This document shows positions 6,115 through 11,211 of a stretch of DNA of 11,211 nucleotides, one piece after another (within the stretch, counting starts at the first letter, position 1; every line of letters begins with the position of its first letter). The stretch is from positions 1 through 11,211 of the forward strand of contig JAICTB010000058.1 in assembly GCA_025936595.1 (NCBI GenBank). The letters are read 5' to 3'. This DNA is from Thermoleophilia bacterium (lineage in GTDB: Bacteria; Actinomycetota; Thermoleophilia; Gaiellales; Gaiellaceae). Both the position numbers and the translations under genes were made by a program. The notes beneath the pieces are model-generated. The model was not told the origin of the DNA. It ran no database searches and saw only the letters and a program-made list of their open reading frames with translations.

Positions 6115-6126
6115 ACGAGTGACAGG

Positions 6127-6154
6127 ACCGGGGCAGCCCACAGGCTGCCCCGGT
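6127..6154. terminator. Strong bidirectional terminator hairpin between convergent genes
   Basis: ACCGGGGCAGCC (6127-6138) pairs perfectly with GGCTGCCCCGGT (6143-6154) around the 4-base loop CACA. This 12-bp stem lies 13 bp past the small membrane-protein stop and 26 bp past the end of the convergent tandem-DUF892 gene, so it can serve both strands. It is the best hairpin in the window. Confidence 0.8.
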
Positions 6155-6179
6155 ATCGACGTTCTGTGATGCCGAAGCG

Positions 6180-7154
6180 TCAGCTTGCGACGCCGACCGC
6201 GCGCAGCGACTCCACCGCGGCCGCATCGAACGCTCCGTGGAGCAGCAACGCCGCTTTGCGCTCCTCGGCCAGGATCGCATCGACCGTGCGAACGGTCTCC
6301 TTATCGCCGGCGGCGCTCGCGACGCGCTTGAGCTGCTCGTAGCCGCCGATCTCGAGGTGCTCGAACGCGTACGCGAAGGCGACGAGCTTTCCCGGCGTGT
6401 CCGGATGCCCCTGGAAGAACGAGCCCCAGTTCAGGGCACCGAGCCGCATCGCCGCGTCCTTGAGCGACGACGAGTCGCCGCCGAGCGTCTTCATTCGCGA
6501 CTGGACGAGCTCCGCGTGCTCGCGCGTCTCCGACAGGTGGTCGCCGAAGATCGTCGCGATGCTCGTGTCCTCGACGAGTGCGGGCGCGCGCTCGAGGAGA
6601 CCGATCGCCTGCTCTTCGATCGCGTGGGCGTCCGACAGGTACTTCGGGACGAGCTTCGAGAGCTCGTCGCGCGGGTGCGCTTCGAGTGCCGCGCCCACCG
6701 CCGCGTCGACGTTCGACTCGAGCGTCTCCATCATCGACCGCTCCTCGTCACCGATCCGCGTCGCTGCCTGCACGATGTCGTCGTCGCCTGCACGCTCGGC
6801 CACCCGCCGCAGCAGTTCATAGGACGCGTGCTCCAACGCCTCGTACGAGAGTGCGTGGGCGAACAACTTCCCCGGCGTGTCCGGCTGCAGGCGCGCGAAC
6901 AGCAGGAATCCCTTTCCGCCGACCCCCATCACCGCATCCTTCACCCTCGACGGCTTCGCGCCCCGGCGCTCGAGCAGGTCGCGCGTGATCCGTTCGTGCT
7001 CCTCCGTCTCCTTCAGATGCGATCGAAACGCCTCCGCGAGCTCCGGCGCACCGGCGATCTCCGGCGCCGTCCGCAGCTGAGCGAGCGCTTGCACCTCGAT
7101 CGAGTGGGCGTCTGTCAGGTACTTCGTGAGCTGCTCGTCCGGGTTGCGGCCCAT
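6180..7154 (-). CDS. Tandem-duplicated DUF892 ferritin-like protein (two fused domains)
   Basis: The 324-residue product holds two copies of a ferritin-like domain, about twice the usual family length. Repeat landmarks recur at a spacing of 160 residues: YLTDAHSIEVQ (12-22) and YLSDAHAIEEQ (172-182). HLKETEEH and HLSETREH, each with E-T-x-x-H, recur likewise, as do PDTPGKL in both halves, EALEHASYE versus EHLEIGGYE, and DEERSMME versus AEERKAAL. Both halves keep Glu/His residues at positions expected for metal ligands, so each may be a complete four-helix bundle; a dimer-in-one-chain architecture is inferred. The ATG at 7154 has GAGGAGG six bases upstream. The reading frame stays open far upstream to 8651, but that part is shadow of the PAS-GGDEF-EAL gene. 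It is divergent from that gene across 102 bp and ends at a strong terminator. Confidence 0.9.
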   Translation of the reverse strand: MGRNPDEQLTKYLTDAHSIEVQALAQLRTAPEIAGAPELAEAFRSHLKETEEHERITRDLLERRGAKPSRVKDAVMGVGGKGFLLFARLQPDTPGKLFAHALSYEALEHASYELLRRVAERAGDDDIVQAATRIGDEERSMMETLESNVDAAVGAALEAHPRDELSKLVPKYLSDAHAIEEQAIGLLERAPALVEDTSIATIFGDHLSETREHAELVQSRMKTLGGDSSSLKDAAMRLGALNWGSFFQGHPDTPGKLVAFAYAFEHLEIGGYEQLKRVASAAGDKETVRTVDAILAEERKAALLLHGAFDAAAVESLRAVGVAS

Positions 7155-7256
7155 GGTTTCCTCCTCGCGTCGGTGGACGCATTTCTCACCGGAACGGCGA
7201 GCCTGGAAACCGCTGAATCCCTCAAGCTTTCGCCGGATCGGGTCGATATCGGCCGA
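7155..7256. promoter_or_regulatory. Divergent promoter region between tandem DUF892 gene and PAS-GGDEF-EAL gene
   Basis: These 102 bases must hold the start signals of both genes. On the minus strand GGTTT (7213-7217) is followed after 16 bases by GGTGAG. This is a loose fit to the SigB/SigF pattern, placed about 30 bases before the ribosome site. On the plus strand no clear -35/-10 pair is seen. The assignment is positional. Confidence 0.35.
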
Positions 7257-8981
7257 ATGGCGGCCAGCGCTGATCGCGTGCCCTTTCGGCACGACTTCGA
7301 GTCGCCGGGCGAGCAGGATGTCGCCCGGCGCTACCAGACCCTCGTCGAGCAACTGCCGCTCGTGATCTACGTCGACGCGCTCGACGCTTCGAGCTCGAAC
7401 GTGTTCACGAGCCGCCAGATCGAGCCGCTTCTCGGCTATTCGGTGGAGGAGTGGGCGCGCGACGCGGACCTCTTCGTGCGGACGCTGCATCCGGACGACC
7501 GTGACCGGGTGCTTGCGGCCCACGCGCACACGCACGCGACCCACGAGCCGCTGAGCCTCGAGTACCGCCTGGTCGCGCGGGACGGCCGGGTGGTGCACGT
7601 GAAGGACGACGCCGTCATCGTGCACGACGATCTCGGCCAGCCTCTCTATCTGCAGGGCTACCTCCTCGACGTGACGGTCGAGCGCGAGACGCAGGAGCAG
7701 TTGCGGAGCATGGCGCTGTTCGATCCGCTGACGCAGCTCGCGAATCGCGCGTTCTTCCAGGAGCAGTGCCAGCAGGCGGTGGCGACCCGCGGAGGCCGCG
7801 ATGCCGAGACCGCATTGATGTTCATCGACCTCAACGAGTTCAAGACCGTCAACGACCGCTGGGGCCACGACGCCGGCGACTGCGTCCTGCAGACCCTCGG
7901 CAAGCGAATCCAGGAGACGGTCCGCGCGGGCGAGTCGGCCGCACGGCTCGGCGGCGACGAGTTCGCGATCGTTCTGCCCGCGATCGCCGACCCGGAAGAC
8001 GCGGCGAGAATCGCGGAGCGCCTCCTCGGACGCATCAGCGAGCCGATCGAGCTCGACGGCCGGACCCTCGTGATCACCGCGAGCATCGGCATCGCGCTCG
8101 GCAGCGACGTCGACACGATGTTGAAGGAAGCGGACGCGGCCATGTACCGCGCCAAGGGGAACCGCGGTGTCGGTTACGCGTTCTACGACGCAGGCATCGA
8201 CTCCGCCGCCAGCGAACGATCGCGCCGAGTCGCCGAGTTGCGCGACGCCGTCGCGCGCGGCGAGTTCCACGTCGACTACCAGCCGATCGTCGACCTGGAC
8301 GCGCACACAATCTCGACCTACGAGGCACTCGTCCGGTGGGACCACCCCACCGAAGGATTGATCGCTCCGCTCGACTTCATCCCGCTCGCCGAGGAGTCGG
8401 GCTTGATCGTGCAGATCGGGACCTTCGTGCTCGATCAGGCCTGCGCATTCGCCGCGCGACTCGCAGCCGACGGACGCGACGGAGTGCGCGTGTCGGTGAA
8501 CGTCTCGGCGCGGCAGCTCCAGGACGAAGGCTTCGCCGACCGCGTCGCCGAGTGCCTCGAGCACCACCGACTCGCACCCGAACGCCTCACGCTCGAGCTG
8601 ACAGAAAGCGTCCTCCTCGCCGCCGGCGAACAGGTCCAGCGGCAGCTCCATGCGCTGAAGGAGCTCGGGGTGCTGCTCGCGCTCGACGACTTCGGGACCG
8701 GCTATGCGTCACTCGCGTATCTCCAGCGCCTGCCCGTCGACATCCTGAAGATCGACCGGACGTTCACGGCCGATATCGCCGGCCCGGATGCGGAGCTCCT
8801 CCTCCTCAAGGGGATCATCGAGCTGGGAGCCGCACTCGGCCTGACCCTGGTCGCGGAGGGCATCGAGACGAGCGAGCAGCACGAGATCGTCCGCAGCCTG
8901 GGCTGCCACAACGCGCAGGGGTTCTACTTCGGCCATCCCGAGCGCGTTCCGGCGTCGGACGTCTCCGTTCCGCGCCTCTAG
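7257..8981 (+). CDS. PAS-GGDEF-EAL cyclic-di-GMP synthase/phosphodiesterase
   Basis: This is a 574-residue soluble protein without membrane segments. A PAS domain spans about 23-145 (TLVEQLPLVIYVDALD, RTLHPDDRDRVL, LQGYLLDVTVERE). The GGDEF domain covers about 150-310, with the intact active motif RLGGDEFAIVLP (Gly232-Phe236) and, at the inhibitory-site position, RAGE (223-226) instead of RxxD. The EAL domain, about 325-565, has every signature residue: YEALVRW (Glu356), NVSARQL (Asn415), LTES (Glu450), DDFGTGY (Asp477, Asp478), LKID (Lys498), VAEGIET (Glu534) and a final QGFYFG. Both c-di-GMP synthesis and hydrolysis to pGpG are therefore possible, with PAS as the likely switch. The ATG at 7257 is the first in-frame start after the divergent gene, although its ribosome site is weak. 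The ligand or redox cue of PAS cannot be read from sequence. Confidence 0.94.
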   Translation: MAASADRVPFRHDFESPGEQDVARRYQTLVEQLPLVIYVDALDASSSNVFTSRQIEPLLGYSVEEWARDADLFVRTLHPDDRDRVLAAHAHTHATHEPLSLEYRLVARDGRVVHVKDDAVIVHDDLGQPLYLQGYLLDVTVERETQEQLRSMALFDPLTQLANRAFFQEQCQQAVATRGGRDAETALMFIDLNEFKTVNDRWGHDAGDCVLQTLGKRIQETVRAGESAARLGGDEFAIVLPAIADPEDAARIAERLLGRISEPIELDGRTLVITASIGIALGSDVDTMLKEADAAMYRAKGNRGVGYAFYDAGIDSAASERSRRVAELRDAVARGEFHVDYQPIVDLDAHTISTYEALVRWDHPTEGLIAPLDFIPLAEESGLIVQIGTFVLDQACAFAARLAADGRDGVRVSVNVSARQLQDEGFADRVAECLEHHRLAPERLTLELTESVLLAAGEQVQRQLHALKELGVLLALDDFGTGYASLAYLQRLPVDILKIDRTFTADIAGPDAELLLLKGIIELGAALGLTLVAEGIETSEQHEIVRSLGCHNAQGFYFGHPERVPASDVSVPRL

Positions 8982-9005
8982 CTGTCCTCTTATCCGGCGA
9001 CCCCG

Positions 9006-9025
9006 GCCCCGGGGCGCACGTGCGC
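9006..9025. repeat. Two adjoining GC palindromes after the PAS-GGDEF-EAL gene
   Basis: GCCCCGGGGC (9006-9015) and GCGCACGTGCGC (9014-9025) are perfect palindromes sharing two bases. Neither has a loop, so a simple hairpin terminator is not favoured. They could be protein-binding sites near the DUF5995 promoter or chance GC-rich symmetry. Confidence 0.3.
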
Positions 9026-9090
9026 TATCGAAGAGTGGCCGCAAACCTGCTTGACGGGCGGCGCGACCACATACCGGGACGTGTCAACGC

Positions 9091-9119
9091 TTGTGGCTCA
9101 CGGCCGGCCTCAGTAGAGT
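9091..9119 (+). promoter_or_regulatory. Candidate promoter for the DUF5995 gene
   Basis: TTGTGG (9091-9096), 17 bases, TAGAGT (9114-9119) gives a vegetative-type spacing with three and four matches to consensus. It would predict a leader of about 35 bases before the ATG at 9161. Support is modest. Confidence 0.3.
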
Positions 9120-9160
9120 CGGACGCTCGAACGGCTGCGGCAGACGAGGCCTTATCTCTC

Positions 9161-9907
9161 ATGCCCGCGCTCACTTCTCCATCCGTCGACAGCGTGATCG
9201 CCCGGATGAACGCGGCGCTTCGACCGCTTCCCGCCGCCGACGGCGTCGCGTGCTTCGTCCGGCTCTACCTCGCCGTCACGGAGGGGGTCCAGGCCCGGCT
9301 CGCAATGCAGAGCTTCGCCGACCCGAGCTTCCTCGCCGATCTCGACCGGCGTTTCGCGGCCCTCTTCTTCGAGGCCGTCGAGGCGAACGCCAACAAGCCA
9401 CTGACCCGGGCGCGCGCCTGGGCGCCCCTCTTCGAGGCGCGTTCACGGCGCAGGGTGGCACCGTTGCAGTTCGCACTCGCCGGAATGAACGCCCACATCG
9501 GCCGCGACCTGCCGCTGGCGCTCGTCGCCGCGTGGGAGCATGCCGGGGTCAACCCTCAGGAGAGCTCCGCGCAGCACAAGGACTATCTGCACGTCAACGA
9601 CCTGCTCGCCGAGGTCGAGCGGCACGTCAAGGAGCAGTACCTGAGCGGCTGGCTCAGAACCATCGACCGCGCGATCCACCGTGTTCACCGGCTCGACGAC
9701 GTCGTCGCGATGTGGGACATCAGACGCGCGCGTGACACCGCGTGGACGAACGCCGAAGCACTGTGGGCTCTCCGCGCAGACCCGGCTCTCGCGGGCAGCT
9801 ACGCGTCAGCGCTCGACCGATCCGTCGGGCTCGCCGGGCGGGGGCTCCTCATTCCCGCCGAGACCTGGGTCGCTGCGCTCGGCCAGGCGCTCCACCTGAA
9901 TCGGTGA
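9161..9907 (+). CDS. DUF5995 family protein
   Basis: This 248-residue protein matches my memory of DUF5995, an uncharacterised family of about 230-250 residues common in actinobacteria. Characteristic segments are VIARMNAALRPLPAADGVAC, RLYLAVTEGVQ, SFADPSFLADLDRRFAALFF, RAWAPLFEAR, APLQFALAGMNAHIGRDLPL and HKDYLHVNDLLAEVE. The fold appears all-helical, and the conserved FALAGMNAHIGRDLPLAL block, with His and Asp in a helix, could hold a metal or a catalytic site, but that is a guess. There is no signal peptide or membrane helix. The ATG at 9161 is the first in-frame ATG at the start of the family homology; its ribosome site (GACGAGG) is distant. It stands alone, 179 bp after the c-di-GMP gene, with its own possible promoter. 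Confidence 0.82.
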   Translation: MPALTSPSVDSVIARMNAALRPLPAADGVACFVRLYLAVTEGVQARLAMQSFADPSFLADLDRRFAALFFEAVEANANKPLTRARAWAPLFEARSRRRVAPLQFALAGMNAHIGRDLPLALVAAWEHAGVNPQESSAQHKDYLHVNDLLAEVERHVKEQYLSGWLRTIDRAIHRVHRLDDVVAMWDIRRARDTAWTNAEALWALRADPALAGSYASALDRSVGLAGRGLLIPAETWVAALGQALHLNR

Positions 9908-9922
9908 TCGGGCCCGGGTGCG

Positions 9923-9951
9923 TTGACCTGCGGTCTTCGTGCTGCTTTAGT
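9923..9951 (+). promoter_or_regulatory. Vegetative-type promoter for the leader ORF and amidase
   Basis: TTGACC (9923-9928), an exact 17-base spacer, then TTTAGT (9946-9951): five of six and four of six consensus matches. Transcription would start near 9958, leaving a leader of about 60 bases before the ATG at 10017. It is the best promoter in the window by inspection. Confidence 0.55.
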
Positions 9952-10016
9952 CGAAGTACGCCCCGAGGCGGCATCGGGCAGCGCGACATCTGCGGCTCGT
10001 CAGGAAGGAGATCGCA

Positions 10017-10076
10017 ATGTCTCGTCGGCCGCTCTTGCTCTACGACAGCACCGCTGGACGGCTCGCATGGGCATGA
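10017..10076 (+). CDS. 19-codon leader ORF, translationally coupled to the amidase
   Basis: ATG at 10017 follows a strong ribosome site (AGGAAGGAGA, 10002-10011, six bases before it). It encodes MSRRPLLLYDSTAGRLAWA, then TGA at 10074-10076. That stop overlaps the amidase ATG at 10073 as ATGA. The peptide has no obvious regulatory codon run. Two readings fit: a true leader peptide that loads ribosomes onto the amidase gene, or the real N-terminus of the amidase separated by loss of one G in TGGGCATG (four Gs would join the frames as LAWGMKHGW). Confidence 0.5.
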   Translation: MSRRPLLLYDSTAGRLAWA

Positions 10077-10882
10077 AGCATGGGTGGCTCACGAAGACCG
10101 TCAGCGGACGCAAGATCGAGCACATCCCGTGCCCGAACCCCGGAGGGCACGTCGTCGAGGGCGCACCCCCGACCGGCGTCGTCCACACGGTCGAGGGGAG
10201 CCTCGAATCGGGGCTCGGCGTCTTTCGCCGCCACTACGCGCCGCATTTCGTGCTCGACGGCGAGCAGATCATCCAGCTCGTCCCCCTGGGGACCATGGCC
10301 GCGGCGCTCGAAAACCGTCCCGGCGGTGTCGAGACCAACTCGATCACGCGGGCGCAGATCGAGGTCGCCGGGCACTCGAGCGAGAAGCCCTGGTGCTGCG
10401 ACGAGGCGACCGGCGAAGCGCTCGCCGAGCTGCTCGCGACGCTCGCGGAGGCCGCCGGCATCCCGCTCTCGCGTCCGTTCGAGGACAAGATGCCGGCGAA
10501 GCCGTGGGCAACGACGAGCTTTGCCCGGCGCAGCGCCGGGAAATGGGGGCACGTCCCCGGCTGGTACGGCCACGTCGAAGTGCCCGAGAACGAGCACTGG
10601 GATCCGGGCGCGTTCGAATGGACGAAGACGATCGACCGCGCGAAGGCACTTGCGAGTCCCGGACGCGCGATCCTGGACGCGATCCCGGCACCGGAAAGCG
10701 CGCCGACGCCGCTTCCCGACTGGTACTGGCCGTGGCTCGCCTGGATCCTCGGCGAAGGCGACTTCAAGTCGGTCGGAGCGCGGAGCACGGACGACCGCCC
10801 CGCAGACGCGCCGACGAAGATCCCTCACTGGGCGTGGGTCAAGGCGGGCCAGTTCACGGCCGCGCGCAAGAAGCCGCACTAG
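10073..10882 (+). CDS. N-acetylmuramoyl-L-alanine amidase-like (Amidase_2/PGRP fold) protein with Trp-rich C-terminus
   Basis: The 269-residue product resembles zinc amidases that cut the muramoyl-L-alanine bond of peptidoglycan. Landmarks in order are GVVHTVEGS with His38 as first zinc ligand, APHFVLDGEQIIQLVPL (57-72), GGVETNSITRAQIEV (84-98), WYGHVEVPENEHWDPGAFEW (164-183), where His167 and His175 or Asp177 stand at the usual ligand and catalytic positions. Residues about 214-269 form a separate tail, rich in Trp (DWYWPWLAWILGEGDFK, IPHWAWVK), possibly a wall- or substrate-binding module. No signal peptide or membrane helix is visible with this start or with the upstream extension. The ATG at 10073 overlaps the leader-ORF stop; ATG 10067 is in frame but has no ribosome site. 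It looks like a chromosomal or phage-derived lysin; no phage genes flank it. Confidence 0.78.
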   Translation: MKHGWLTKTVSGRKIEHIPCPNPGGHVVEGAPPTGVVHTVEGSLESGLGVFRRHYAPHFVLDGEQIIQLVPLGTMAAALENRPGGVETNSITRAQIEVAGHSSEKPWCCDEATGEALAELLATLAEAAGIPLSRPFEDKMPAKPWATTSFARRSAGKWGHVPGWYGHVEVPENEHWDPGAFEWTKTIDRAKALASPGRAILDAIPAPESAPTPLPDWYWPWLAWILGEGDFKSVGARSTDDRPADAPTKIPHWAWVKAGQFTAARKKPH

Positions 10883-10998
10883 CCGCCGGGAAGAGGTAGT
10901 TCCAGCCGCAGCGCCGCGCGGTGTGATGCATTCCTCCGGCGGATTGGCGCAAACAAGCCACACGGCGGACGTTTATGCAGTTTCGAGCCGGAAAGAAA

Positions 10999-11013
10999 GA
11001 TCGTAACACGATC
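10999..11013. promoter_or_regulatory. Palindromic operator candidate upstream of the transporter
   Basis: GATCGTAACACGATC has perfect 6-base arms (GATCGT / ACGATC) around AAC. It lies 25 bases before the transporter ATG, where a repressor or activator site would be expected. The rest of 10883-10998 shows no gene and no clear terminator for the amidase; the CCGCCGG / CCGGCGG pair there is too far apart to be convincing. Confidence 0.4.
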
Positions 11014-11037
11014 AGTAGCGAAGGAGGCTTGATCAGG

Positions 11038-11211
11038 ATGAGCACACTCGACGAACGGCGGCAGGGCGCTTTTGCCGGAGTCGAGGAGGCGGCCTGGGAG
11101 GACGGGTTTGCACGGCCCCGCGTCTTCCTGCAACCGATCGCCGCTCCCTCGATCCTCGGCCTCGCCGGCTTCGCCGGCGCGACGTTCATGGTCGCGTCGA
11201 ACCTCGCCGGC
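11038..11211 (+). CDS. GPR1/FUN34/YaaH family transporter (acetate/succinate-type), partial at right edge
   Basis: The first 58 codons are present. After a charged N-terminus (MSTLDERRQGAF, about 1-26) comes ARPRVFLQPIAAPSILGLAG, then the beginning of the first membrane helix, FAGATFMVASNLAG. The R-V-F-L-x-P-I-A-x-P-x-x-L-G-L stretch is the family entry motif (the NPAPLGL region of SatP/YaaH relatives). Members are six-helix channels or symporters moving acetate, succinate or ammonium-linked substrates across the cytoplasmic membrane; the substrate here cannot be read. The ATG at 11038 is preceded by AAGGAGG (11021-11027) with a rather long 10-base gap. A palindrome at 10999-11013 may control it. 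The remaining helices lie outside the window. Confidence 0.8.
   Translation, partial: MSTLDERRQGAFAGVEEAAWEDGFARPRVFLQPIAAPSILGLAGFAGATFMVASNLAG

Noticed and set aside
6237..7256. Plus-strand extension of the PAS-GGDEF-EAL frame upstream
   Set aside because: It is antisense to the tandem DUF892 gene and resembles no domain; the PAS homology starts after 7257.
7155..8651. Minus-strand extension of the tandem DUF892 frame (would make 823 residues)
   Set aside because: It is antisense to the PAS-GGDEF-EAL gene, whose catalytic motifs prove the plus strand codes; a strong ribosome site marks ATG 7154.
9051..9076. TTGACG at 9051 as a promoter for the DUF5995 gene
   Set aside because: No acceptable -10 element lies 16-18 bases downstream; the pair at 9091/9114 is better.
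7766..9160. Plus-strand frame extending the DUF5995 gene upstream
   Set aside because: It overlaps the EAL domain in another frame and is Arg/Pro-rich shadow; family homology begins at 9161.
10073..10882. Prophage remnant around the amidase
   Set aside because: No capsid, integrase, holin or att-like repeat is visible; base composition and neighbours are chromosomal.

Overview
The window is high-GC chromosomal DNA with strong G/C bias at third codon positions, frequent GTG/TTG start candidates and clear GGAGG-type ribosome sites. The gene content fits a high-GC actinobacterium, most likely class Thermoleophilia (Solirubrobacterales/Gaiellales type). It includes a DUF5995 protein, a secreted Ig-like repeat of the kind common in that class, DUF892 ferritin-like proteins, a UspA protein and a GPR1/FUN34/YaaH transporter. 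This placement is an inference from family content. I saw no rRNA, tRNA, CRISPR array, insertion sequence or phage module.

Layout. (1) 1-432, minus: 5' part of a 1-Cys peroxiredoxin, cut by the left edge, with an odd 14-G run inside the active-site region. (2) 497-3253, minus: a three-gene surface cassette transcribed right to left. It encodes a secreted Ig-like protein, an O-antigen ligase/polymerase-like membrane protein and an exported SGNH hydrolase with a C-terminal Ig-like domain; the joins overlap. (3) 3325-3566, minus: a small exported-protein gene whose coding signal changes frame once. (4) 3736-4239, plus: a DUF892 ferritin-like protein with a strong hairpin behind it. (5) 4493-5692, minus: a phosphoribosyltransferase-UspA pair. 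(6) 5752-6114, plus: a frame-disrupted small Gly-rich gene joined by ATGA to a 65-residue single-helix membrane protein, closed by a 12-bp terminator hairpin. (7) 6180-7154, minus: a protein with two fused DUF892 domains, divergent from (8) 7257-8981, plus: a PAS-GGDEF-EAL cyclic-di-GMP enzyme. (9) 9161-9907, plus: a DUF5995 protein. (10) 10017-10882, plus: a 19-codon leader ORF overlapping a peptidoglycan-amidase-like gene, behind a good promoter. (11) 11038 to the right edge, plus: start of an acetate-type GPR1/FUN34/YaaH transporter.

How the parts relate. Genes 1 and 4-7 look like general stress, oxidative or dormancy functions (peroxide removal, ferritin-like proteins, UspA, phosphoribosyltransferase). 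The cassette at 497-3253 and the amidase concern the cell surface. The PAS-GGDEF-EAL protein could link sensing to cyclic-di-GMP. Nothing proves a single new pathway. The best candidates for undescribed biology are the Ig / ligase / SGNH-Ig cassette, the tandem DUF892 fusion facing the cyclic-di-GMP enzyme, and the leader-coupled amidase with its Trp-rich tail. Several small genes appear broken by single-base losses while the long genes are intact. That is either local decay or assembly error, and should be settled from reads before anything is built on those loci.
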